Assembly (NCBI GenBank): GCA_902363825.1
Contig: CABJBK010000001.1
Coordinates: forward strand, 310,001-374,000
Origin: Lachnospiraceae bacterium
Lineage (GTDB): Bacteria; Bacillota; Clostridia; Lachnospirales; Lachnospiraceae
Direction of reading: 5' to 3'
Length of the DNA stretch: 64,000 nucleotides
A program made the position numbers and the translations under genes. Numbering within the stretch: position 1 is the stretch's first letter; the number at the start of each line of letters is the position of its first letter. Below the pieces are notes generated by a model, which made no database searches, was not told where the DNA came from, and was given only the letters and a program-made list of their open reading frames with translations. Positions 37,621-43,853 of the stretch are shown here, piece after piece.

Positions 37621-37716
37621 ATTTATAATCAGGATTTTTAGAATTTCTTTAGTGGTTAGTATCATTGGATATAGCAATAGAATTAGAGAGAATACCCAAT
37701 CTTTATAAGTAACCAG

Positions 37717-37750
37717 AGGGCGACAGTAAAATACTGCCGCCCTTTCTTTT
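37717..37750 (+). terminator. Terminator of the ABC transporter transcript
   Basis: AGGGCGACAGTA pairs with TACTGCCGCCCT around a short loop, followed by TTCTTTT. It lies between this operon and the convergent mob genes. Confidence 0.8.
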
Positions 37751-38711
37751 ATCGGTTTGTCCAGTAAAGAGTGTTCAGATAACACCGGATTCCAAGATAT
37801 ATTCCCTGTATAAATAATAAAAGAAACAAAAGATTTATGGGCATTACTTTTTTGATTGATTCTCCAAAATAAATGATGACAACAGCACTTGTCAGTATCA
37901 TTAGTAGAGTAATAACATCCCAACAGTTTTTCTTATATAATTCTATAATCTTTATTTCTATCAGTATCGCAAGTATCCCTGTTCCTGCTACGTATATTCC
38001 AACAACTAATATCAGCAATAACCAATATATGATTCCGGCTATAAACGCATTGGGAATTTTTGTACTGATCTGTGCCACAGATTGCCCAGCATCAATCGTC
38101 CATCCGATAAAAGTTTGTATGAATGACGCTGCATCATGGAAGAATGATTTACAATCGGAAAGGAGCACATCTGACTGTACTGCCTGAAAAAGAGTGGTTG
38201 TCAGCGAATACCATGCAAGAAGGAACAAGGTTGTTTGGAACATTACCGTTTTTGCTTTATATTGTCCTGCAAGTCGCTCTTTTTGTGTTTCGTATTTTGC
38301 TTTTGCATTCTGATAGTCTGTCCGGTCACAGGCTTCACATTTTTCATAGAGTACCGGCTTTTCTACCGGTATCTCTACGATTTTCTGATGTGTCCGGGCA
38401 TAATCCCGTTGTTGTGTTAAGCATCGTATTTTATCTTGACATTCCCCGATCATGACGTTTGCGCTTCGCAGCTTCTCTTTCTCGATCTGCAATGCTCTGT
38501 CTGCCAGCTTCAAGTCGTTCTTTAATGCTTGAATATTCCCGGCTTTGTTCTCTTTGTTTAATTTCTCGTTCAAGGTCAGAGATTCGCTGAGCTGCGTCTT
38601 CAGTTCCTCGATAAGCTGGTCTTTCTGTTCCAGTTCTTCTTGTATCTCCTCGGTCAAGAGCAGAAGTTCTTCCAACTGTTCGGCGTTCTTTGATTCTCTG
38701 GATTCGTTCAT
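37749..38711 (-). CDS. Coiled-coil membrane protein overlapping the relaxase gene (DUF6040-like)
   Basis: The 320-residue protein has a long coiled coil (about residues 5-100, for example EELEQKDQLIEELKTQL), a CEACDR motif, and four or five membrane helices in the second half. It resembles, from memory, DUF6040 proteins found beside MobA/MobL relaxases. Its first 94 codons overlap the end of the relaxase gene in a different frame (38431-38711). AAAGGA lies 10 nt before the ATG. A role at the membrane side of mobilization is possible but unproven. Confidence 0.7.
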   Translation of the reverse strand: MNESRESKNAEQLEELLLLTEEIQEELEQKDQLIEELKTQLSESLTLNEKLNKENKAGNIQALKNDLKLADRALQIEKEKLRSANVMIGECQDKIRCLTQQRDYARTHQKIVEIPVEKPVLYEKCEACDRTDYQNAKAKYETQKERLAGQYKAKTVMFQTTLFLLAWYSLTTTLFQAVQSDVLLSDCKSFFHDAASFIQTFIGWTIDAGQSVAQISTKIPNAFIAGIIYWLLLILVVGIYVAGTGILAILIEIKIIELYKKNCWDVITLLMILTSAVVIIYFGESIKKVMPINLLFLLLFIQGIYLGIRCYLNTLYWTNR

Positions 38712-40152
38712 CTATATCACGTCCTTTCCTTATTTGCTGTTCCAGTTCAGCAATTCGGTGTTCTGTTTCAGCAATAAACTGTTTTCGCTGTTCAGAGTCT
38801 GTGCCAATTTCTGCAATTGCTGATTTTCGTTTTCCAAAAGTTCTATCTTCGTTTTCTGTTCTTCCATCTTGGAAAGCAGTTCCTCGGTATTTGGCAAAAT
38901 GTTGAGCAGCTCGGATAACTCGCTGTTTAATTTTTGCAATTTCTGATTCTGTTCCTGCATAAGAGAGAGTTGGGTGTCCCGGTTCTGCATTTCCAGAATC
39001 ATTTCTGCCATTAAGGTCTGCTGTTCTTCGATTTGCCCAATCATGGATTCCATTAAGGGTATAATTTCCCGGCTTTCTTCTAATGTCATTTAATCGCTCC
39101 TTCCATAATGATAATGCACCCGATACTTTTCCAAAGGTGTCCAGTATCTTTTGCAATAACGTGTTTTGTTGTTTTATGATTTGATTTTCCGCTACTTTCC
39201 ACGAACCTTTTATTTCCTGCCCGGCAAGAAACTTTTGTTCAATCTTTCTTGCGTCAGCGCCTTCATGGATGGTAGGAATCTGGAGTTTTCCCTGTTTTTC
39301 ATAAGAACGGTGATCGACCTGATTATGCAAAGGAAGATGTTCATTACACACCTTTGCCCATTCACTCCGCCACAGTTCACAATTTTTTGGATTGTTCCAT
39401 CCGGTAGCATCGGTCAGCACCCGTTTCCATTGCAGGCGGTTTCTTGCACCCATCTTCTGAATTCCGTTTTCGTCTAATACAGGGATACGGATTCCATGAC
39501 GGTCAGGGTTTTTCTTATCCTGCCACCAGTTCGGATGGGATTCATCAATCACGATATTTCCGTTTTTATCTCTGAGAAAATCCCAATCCTTGACTTCTTT
39601 CTTTCCCCAAGAATGATCCGGGTTAAAAGGACGCATAGTCAGAAGCAGATGGACATGGGGGTTGCCATCCCCTTTATCGTGGATACTCCAATCAGCACAC
39701 ATTCCTCTATCTACAAAAGTTTTTTGAATATAGTCAGTTGTATATTGAATTTGTTCCTGTCTGTTCCATTCTTTGGGAAGGGCAAATTCAAATGACCTGC
39801 CAAGTTGGGCATCTGCATTTTTTTCAATCTTCAATACCTCATTCCATAACCTTTGTTTCTGAAATGTGATTTTAAATTTTTCTAAAGCAGCTTCTTTATC
39901 TTCTGATCTTTTGTATCGGACAGATTTTTGAAAGCGTTTTATATTTTCTTCTGGTACTATCTGCCATTCAGGAGGTGCGTTTTCACACATCATCAGCCGA
40001 GTGTAGACCACTTCTTTTTTAGAAGTGTAATAACTGATTCTCCCGGTTTCCTCGTTTTTCATCACATCCCCATTGAGATATGCGGAAGCGGAGATAACAG
40101 ATTTCCCTTTACTTCGTCCGACTATTTTGACTGTGTAATGAAAAATCGCCAT
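38431..40152 (-). CDS. MobA/MobL-family relaxase (MobQ class)
   Basis: The 573-residue protein nicks oriT and pilots one DNA strand in conjugal mobilization. The N-terminal catalytic region starts AIFHYTVKIVGRSKGKSV and has the SASAYLNG stretch, the histidine-triad area NPHVHLLLTMRPF (about residues 163-175) and conserved ARNRLQWKRVLTDA and NHQVDHRSYE-like segments. The C-terminal 220 residues are charged coiled coil ending KRKRHDRGMSR. AAAGGAGG precedes the ATG at 40152; an upstream start at 40227 is unlikely. Its last 659 bp also encode two other reading frames. Confidence 0.93.
   Translation of the reverse strand: MAIFHYTVKIVGRSKGKSVISASAYLNGDVMKNEETGRISYYTSKKEVVYTRLMMCENAPPEWQIVPEENIKRFQKSVRYKRSEDKEAALEKFKITFQKQRLWNEVLKIEKNADAQLGRSFEFALPKEWNRQEQIQYTTDYIQKTFVDRGMCADWSIHDKGDGNPHVHLLLTMRPFNPDHSWGKKEVKDWDFLRDKNGNIVIDESHPNWWQDKKNPDRHGIRIPVLDENGIQKMGARNRLQWKRVLTDATGWNNPKNCELWRSEWAKVCNEHLPLHNQVDHRSYEKQGKLQIPTIHEGADARKIEQKFLAGQEIKGSWKVAENQIIKQQNTLLQKILDTFGKVSGALSLWKERLNDIRRKPGNYTLNGIHDWANRRTADLNGRNDSGNAEPGHPTLSYAGTESEIAKIKQRVIRAAQHFAKYRGTAFQDGRTENEDRTFGKRKSAIAEIGTDSEQRKQFIAETEHRIAELEQQIRKGRDIDERIQRIKERRTVGRTSALDRGDTRRTGTERPAYRGTEDAAQRISDLEREIKQREQSREYSSIKERLEAGRQSIADREREAAKRKRHDRGMSR
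38730..39089 (-). CDS. Nested coiled-coil protein wholly inside the relaxase gene
   Basis: The 119-residue protein lies on the same strand as the relaxase but in another frame, within relaxase codons about 355-474. It is an almost unbroken coiled coil (MESMIGQIEEQQTLMAEM, LLENENQQLQKLAQTLNSEN). A near-perfect ribosome site GGAAGGAG (39097-39104) sits 7 nt before the ATG, which a chance frame would rarely have. It shares its frame with the DUF6040-like gene that begins 18 bp after its stop. ColE1 mobB and mobD are nested in mobA in a comparable way. Confidence 0.65.
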   Translation of the reverse strand: MTLEESREIIPLMESMIGQIEEQQTLMAEMILEMQNRDTQLSLMQEQNQKLQKLNSELSELLNILPNTEELLSKMEEQKTKIELLENENQQLQKLAQTLNSENSLLLKQNTELLNWNSK

Positions 40153-40190
40153 GTCTGGATTCCTCCTTTCTGCACATCCGGCATAGATTT

Positions 40191-40233
40191 CCGGCAACAT
40201 TGCTTTCGGTTTTAGGAAAAGCAGCATTGCCGG
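40191..40233. repeat. Inverted repeat in the relaxase leader
   Basis: CCGGCAACATTGCTTT (40191-40206) is opposite AAAAGCAGCATTGCCGG (40217-40233), an imperfect palindrome between oriT and the relaxase start. It could fold in mRNA or in single-stranded transferred DNA. Confidence 0.5.
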
Positions 40234-40377
40234 AACGCCCTCTGCGTAAGAGTGCCCTGCGCATAGCAGCCTGCATGGAATGCGCCTCTCTGGCGAAGAG
40301 TGCCTCCTGCGGCATGAGCAGGTCTGGCTGAAAGCCCCGCCGACGGAACGAGCCCGGCAAGCGTGAACGCAGACCGG

Positions 40378-40454
40378 TTGCCACTTGTGGCAAACTTATT
40401 GGGACGACCTCTGGTTGTCCATAAGTGCGCCCTTCATGAAAAAGCAATGAAGGG
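40378..40454. other. oriT: Origin of transfer (oriT), MobQ/RSF1010 type
   Basis: TAAGTGCGCCCT at 40422-40433 on the plus strand matches the nick region of MobQ plasmids (RSF1010 has TAAATGCGCCCT). It is directly preceded by the inverted repeat GGACGACC-TCT-GGTTGTCC (40403-40420, one G-U), the same arrangement as in RSF1010. A further perfect repeat TTGCCAC-TT-GTGGCAA (40378-40393) and CCCTTCAT/ATGAAGGG (40430-40437, 40447-40454) flank it. It sits in the 327-bp gap between the relaxase and DUF3847-like genes, the only non-coding part of the mob block. Confidence 0.85.
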
Positions 40455-40479
40455 AATGAAAAACTCATCCCCTCCGCCA

Positions 40480-40794
40480 TTACACTTCCTCCATATCGGT
40501 ATTGACTTCTTTCTGCATTGCCTTTGAGAAAAATTTCCCGTTGGCTTCCTGCCTTTTCAGAAAACCAATCAGCTTTGGGATGTCTTCTTCCTCAATAGGC
40601 GCACCGAGAACGGATTCCACCGCACCGCCAATCTGACAGAGCCTATGGGTTCGTTTTTTACTTTCTTCGGCTTTCTTTCGCTTCAGAAGTTCTTTCTTCT
40701 GTGCCGCATATCGTTTCGCCTTTTCAAGGCTTTCCTGCTCTTTCTTTTCCATTTCAAGCATTCGTGCTTCATAACTTTTTGTTGATTTTGCCAT
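40480..40794 (-). CDS. DUF3847-like relaxosome accessory protein
   Basis: The 104-residue protein has a charged coiled-coil N-terminus (about 1-45) and the conserved block RTHRLCQIGGAVESVLGAPIEEEDIPKLIGFLKRQEANGKFF. This pattern is found in small proteins encoded just upstream of MobA/MobL relaxases in Firmicutes elements and annotated DUF3847. A role in relaxosome assembly is likely from position only. AAAGGAG lies 9 nt upstream. Confidence 0.8.
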   Translation of the reverse strand: MAKSTKSYEARMLEMEKKEQESLEKAKRYAAQKKELLKRKKAEESKKRTHRLCQIGGAVESVLGAPIEEEDIPKLIGFLKRQEANGKFFSKAMQKEVNTDMEEV

Positions 40795-40863
40795 TCTTAC
40801 ATTCTCCTTTCCTTCACAAACATAAGTTCTTGGTTGCGTATCAGAAGAAGCACATGGTATAAT

Positions 40864-40896
40864 CTTCTTGCGTGTAGGTATATCATGGCTTCGGTT
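40864..40896 (-). repeat. 33-bp near-repeat upstream of the mob genes
   Basis: Read on the minus strand this begins AACCGAAGCCATGATATACC and continues TACACGCAAGAAG. It matches 28 of 33 bases of a sequence at 41973-42005, which points at int. It contains the extended -10-like TGATATACC and lies 70 bp before the DUF3847-like start codon. Confidence 0.6.
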
Positions 40897-40909
40897 TGAT
40901 AGAACCTTT

Positions 40910-40936
40910 GGCGGTTTCTTGGGAAGCCGCCTTTTT
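40910..40936 (+). terminator. Plus-oriented hairpin overlapping the end of the xis gene
   Basis: GGCGGTTT pairs with AAGCCGCC (one G-U) and is followed by TTTTT on the plus strand. The genes on both sides are on the minus strand, so it would stop antisense transcripts rather than the mob transcript. Confidence 0.5.
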
Positions 40937-41165
40937 AATTTGCCGCAGTTCTTGTTACGGCTTTTACATTTCCTCTATCCCTCAAATCACGACCTTCATT
41001 CGCTTCCATAAACATTTCCAGAATATCGGTTTTAATCAGGACTTTACGACCAACCTTTAATACCGGAAGTTTCTTCCATTCTACAAGCTGTCTTAAGGTG
41101 TTTCTGCCGATTCCCGTATAGTCGGCAGCTTCTTCGATGGATAATGCAATTTTTCTTTGCGTCAT
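40935..41165 (-). CDS. xis: Excisionase-like helix-turn-helix protein
   Basis: The 76-residue protein is a MerR-like winged helix of the Tn916 Xis/excisionase class (LSIEEAADYTGIGRNTLRQLVE, then KLPVLKVGRKVLIKTDILEMFM). Such proteins direct integrase toward excision and often also regulate. It reads divergently from the repressor and int, and heads the mob gene direction. AAGGAGGTGATTAT precedes the ATG. Confidence 0.85.
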   Translation of the reverse strand: MTQRKIALSIEEAADYTGIGRNTLRQLVEWKKLPVLKVGRKVLIKTDILEMFMEANEGRDLRDRGNVKAVTRTAAN

Positions 41166-41182
41166 ATAATCACCTCCTTATA

Positions 41183-41199
41183 AATTGCATTATGCAATT
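41183..41199. promoter_or_regulatory. Palindromic operator 1
   Basis: AATTGCAT-T-ATGCAATT is a perfect 17-bp palindrome just downstream of the xis promoter. It shares the core ATTGCA-N3-TGCAAT with operator 2. Confidence 0.6.
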
Positions 41200-41210
41200 C
41201 CTGTGATGTA

Positions 41211-41239
41211 AGTATATCCTTTTCACATCTTTTTGTCAA
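41211..41239 (-). promoter_or_regulatory. Consensus promoter of the xis gene
   Basis: On the minus strand TTGACA (41239-41234) and TATACT (41216-41211) are separated by exactly 17 bp, about 45 bp before the xis start. Confidence 0.75.
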
Positions 41240-41269
41240 GCGTTACGAAATGTTAAAAATAAATATTGC

Positions 41270-41284
41270 ATTGCATATTGCAAT
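41270..41284. promoter_or_regulatory. Palindromic operator 2
   Basis: ATTGCA-TAT-TGCAAT overlaps the -35 box of the repressor promoter, as expected for autoregulation. Confidence 0.6.
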
Positions 41285-41306
41285 TTCGGAAAAACAATGC
41301 TATAAT
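41278..41306 (+). promoter_or_regulatory. Promoter of the Xre repressor gene
   Basis: TTGCAA (41278-41283) and TATAAT (41301-41306) are 17 bp apart; the -35 lies in operator 2. Confidence 0.65.
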
Positions 41307-41336
41307 TCATACATACCGAAAAAGGAGGCAGTCAGC

Positions 41337-41966
41337 ATGAAAGATAAAGAATTACGCAAGCTGATAGGCAGCAGAATAAAACAGCGCCGTCTGGAATTGA
41401 ATCTGACACAGCCTTATGTCGCAGAGAAGATGGGAGTTACCGCTTCTACAATCCTGCGTTATGAGAATGGTTCGATTGACAATACGAAAAAAATGGTGCT
41501 GGAAGGTCTTTCGGAAGCACTCCATGTATCTGTGGAATGGCTCAAAGGGGAAACAGATGAATATGAAACCGACATTACGGATAAGAGAGAATTACAGATT
41601 CGTGATGCGATGGGAGATATTCTGGAACAGTTACCGCTTGCCCTTACCAAAGAAGAAGATGCTTTTTCAAAAGATTTATTACTGCTGATGTTAAAACAAT
41701 ATGGTCTGTTTTTGGATTCCTTCCAGTTCGCCTGCAAAAACTTCAAGGGAAATGCTGGTCAGACGGATATTGCCAAAACAATAGGGTTTGAATCGAATGA
41801 GGAATATAATGAGATTATGTTCTTAAGGGAAATCACTCATACCATCAATGCTTTTAATGAGATGGCAGACATTGTAAGGCTCTATTCCAAGAAACCAAAA
41901 ACAGCAGAACAAAGGCTTGCAAATCTTTTATCAGAAGTCTTATACGAAGATTCCGAATCGGTATAG
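41337..41966 (+). CDS. Xre-family transcriptional repressor of the element
   Basis: The 209-residue protein has an N-terminal Cro/C1-type helix-turn-helix (about residues 7-63: IGSRIKQRRLELNLTQPYVAEKMGV, then STILRYENGSIDN) and an uncharacterised helical C-terminal part of about 130 residues. AAAGGAGG precedes the ATG at 41337. It is divergent from xis, with two like palindromes in the gap, so it probably represses both itself and xis/mob and keeps the element quiet. Confidence 0.88.
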   Translation: MKDKELRKLIGSRIKQRRLELNLTQPYVAEKMGVTASTILRYENGSIDNTKKMVLEGLSEALHVSVEWLKGETDEYETDITDKRELQIRDAMGDILEQLPLALTKEEDAFSKDLLLLMLKQYGLFLDSFQFACKNFKGNAGQTDIAKTIGFESNEEYNEIMFLREITHTINAFNEMADIVRLYSKKPKTAEQRLANLLSEVLYEDSESV

Positions 41967-41972
41967 TAAGAC

Positions 41973-42005
41973 AACCGGAGTTATGATATACTTACACGCA
42001 CGAAG
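41973..42005 (+). repeat. 33-bp near-repeat upstream of int
   Basis: This begins AACCGGAGTTATGATATACT and continues TACACGCACGAAG; 28 of 33 bases match the copy at 40864-40896. It lies 47 bp before the int start, with an extended -10-like TGATATACT, and may be a promoter or a shared regulator site. Confidence 0.6.
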
Positions 42006-42052
42006 CATTTCATCAGTTCCGATTGTCTAATATCGAAAGGAGACATACGATT

Positions 42053-43348
42053 ATGGCAAAAGGATCTGTAAGAAAAAAAGGAAAGAAATGGTACTACCGC
42101 TTCTATGTAGAGGACGCAAGCGGCAATCTTGTTCAGAAAGAATGCGTTGGAACAGAAAGCAAAAGTGAAACTGAAAAACTGCTCCGTCAGGCAATGGATG
42201 ATTATGAGAAAAAGAAATTTGTTGCCAAAGCGGATAATCTCACAGTCGGACAGCTTTTGGATGTGTGGGCAGAGGAGGAATTAAAAACAGGTACGCTCAG
42301 CAATGGTACGGTGGAGAATTACCTCGGAACAATCCGAAATATTAAGAAACACCCATTGGCAGAACGTAAACTGAAAAATGTAACCTCTGAACATTTGCAA
42401 TCTTTCTTCGATTTGCTTTCCTTCGGGGGAGTTCATCCCGATGGAAAAGAGAGAAAGGGTTACAGCAAAGATTACATCCATTCTTTTTCCGCAGTCATGC
42501 AGCAATCATTCCGCTTTGCAGTATTTCCAAAGCAGTATATTACGTTCAATCCTATGCAGTATATTAAACTGCGGTATCAGACGGATGAAGTGGATTTGTT
42601 TTCTGATGAGGATATGGACGGAAATGTCCAACCAATTTCACGAGAAGATTATGAAAGACTGCTTGCTTATCTGCAAAAAAAGAACCCAGCCGCAATACTT
42701 CCAATCCAGATAGCCTATTATGCCGGGCTTCGTATTGGAGAAGCCTGTGGTTTGGCATGGCAGGACGTAAATCTGGAAGAACAATGCCTTACCATAAGAC
42801 GCAGCATCCGATATGATGGCTCAAAGCGCAAATATATCATCGGACCAACCAAGCGGAAAAAAGTAAGGGTTGTTGATTTTGGAGATACACTGGTAGAGAT
42901 TTTCCGTAATGCCCGGAAAGAGCAGTTAAAAAATCGAATGCAGTACGAAGAACTTTATCACACGAACTACTACAAAGAGGTCAAAGAGAAAAACAGAGTG
43001 TACTACGAATATTATTGCTTAGACAGAACGCAGGAAGTCCCGGCAGATTATAAAGAAATTTCTTTTGTCTGCTTAAGACCGGATGGTTGTCTGGAACTTC
43101 CGACTACTTTGGGGACGGTATGCAGAAAGGTGGCAAAAGCATTAGAGGGATTTGAAGGCTTTCATTTCCACCAGTTACGTCACACCTATACAAGCAACCT
43201 TTTAGCAAATGGAGCAGCCCCAAAAGATGTACAGGAATTGTTGGGACACTCAGATGTCAGTACCACAATGAATGTCTATGCTCACTCCACAAGAGATGCG
43301 AAACGAAAATCGGTTCGGCTTCTTGATAAAGTGGTAGGTAATGACTAA
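42053..43348 (+). CDS. int: Tyrosine recombinase / integrase (Tn916-Int class)
   Basis: The 431-residue protein has an N-terminal arm-binding region (KGSVRKKGKKWYYRFYVEDASG), a core-binding SAM-like domain (about 65-165) and a catalytic domain. Active-site residues are Arg in YAGLRIGEACGL, HxxR in FHQLRHTYTSNLL, His in LLGHSDVSTT and the nucleophile Tyr in MNVYAHSTRDA. It catalyses integration and excision of the element. The start at 42053 follows AAAGGAG; the longer start at 42023 is less likely. The gene reads out toward the right end 130 bp away. Confidence 0.94.
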   Translation: MAKGSVRKKGKKWYYRFYVEDASGNLVQKECVGTESKSETEKLLRQAMDDYEKKKFVAKADNLTVGQLLDVWAEEELKTGTLSNGTVENYLGTIRNIKKHPLAERKLKNVTSEHLQSFFDLLSFGGVHPDGKERKGYSKDYIHSFSAVMQQSFRFAVFPKQYITFNPMQYIKLRYQTDEVDLFSDEDMDGNVQPISREDYERLLAYLQKKNPAAILPIQIAYYAGLRIGEACGLAWQDVNLEEQCLTIRRSIRYDGSKRKYIIGPTKRKKVRVVDFGDTLVEIFRNARKEQLKNRMQYEELYHTNYYKEVKEKNRVYYEYYCLDRTQEVPADYKEISFVCLRPDGCLELPTTLGTVCRKVAKALEGFEGFHFHQLRHTYTSNLLANGAAPKDVQELLGHSDVSTTMNVYAHSTRDAKRKSVRLLDKVVGND

Positions 43349-43353
43349 AAAAA

Positions 43354-43403
43354 TTCCCTTATTTCCCTTGTGATTATCTCATAAGGGCAAAAATAAGGGA
43401 AAC
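43354..43403. repeat. Right-end cluster of TTCCCTTA/G repeats
   Basis: TTCCCTTA (43354-43361), TTTCCCTTGTG (43362-43372), ATAAGGG (43381-43387) and TAAGGGAAAC (43394-43403) follow the int stop codon. They mirror the left-end cluster at 31939-32016. Confidence 0.6.
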
Positions 43404-43470
43404 TACATATCATTTCACTAATGGACAGGCGGAAAAGCCTGTAAAATGGGGAAAGTTAGAGGAATAATTA

Positions 43471-43479
43471 TATAAATTC
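43471..43479. repeat. Candidate right attachment repeat
   Basis: TATAAATTC, matching 31829-31837, 123 bp after the int stop codon. The evidence is weak because the sequence is short and AT-rich. Confidence 0.3.
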
Positions 43480-43539
43480 CAGTTTATTATTTCCTAATTG
43501 TATCATAAAACAGAGGATGATCGGAGGATATGTGAGAAA

Positions 43540-43737
43540 ATGGAAATACTATTATGGCAGGCACGAACCAATAAAGGATGGGTGCTGGAACAACTGGAAA
43601 AGAAAAGCGGTGTAAGCAAAGCCACGCTGAATAGAATTGAGAATGGACAAACGTCTCCGACGATGGATGTCATGGAGAAAGTGGCAAAGGCGCTGAACAT
43701 AAGAATCTCGGATTTATACGAATCTGAGTATAAGTAG
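43540..43737 (+). CDS. Small Xre-type helix-turn-helix protein
   Basis: The 65-residue protein is little more than a Cro/C1-type DNA-binding domain (WVLEQLEKKSGVSKATLNRIENGQTSPTMDVMEKVAKAL). The ATG at 43540 has GGAGG 12 nt upstream, a long spacing; an in-frame start at 43498 would add 14 residues. It lies just outside the candidate right end, so it could be chromosomal, a remnant of an earlier element, or the last gene of this one. Confidence 0.75.
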   Translation: MEILLWQARTNKGWVLEQLEKKSGVSKATLNRIENGQTSPTMDVMEKVAKALNIRISDLYESEYK

Positions 43738-43853
43738 AAAGAGGATGCTTTCGGCATTTTTTACCTGCTTTTTACACATATGTGCTATCGGAATTTACAT
43801 AAACCGCATATAATAACCTGGTCACAATAAAACAGGAATGGAGAGGCAGATCT

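Larger units (their letters stand above)
31829..43479. mobile_element. Integrative mobilizable element with MobA/MobL relaxase and tyrosine integrase
   Basis: About 11.6 kb of AT-richer DNA. It holds, in order: arm-type repeats, a small gene, a two-component system, an ABC transporter, a mobilization block (coiled-coil proteins, relaxase, oriT, DUF3847-like protein), an excisionase-like gene, a divergent Xre repressor and a tyrosine integrase close to the right end. There is no type IV secretion system, so it should need a helper conjugative element. The ends given are the candidate repeats TATAAATTC; the true ends could differ by up to about 100 bp on each side. Confidence 0.8.

Noticed and set aside
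40109..40480. A 123-codon minus-strand open frame between the relaxase and DUF3847-like genes
   Set aside because: It covers oriT and several inverted repeats, has no family features, and runs into the relaxase start in another frame.
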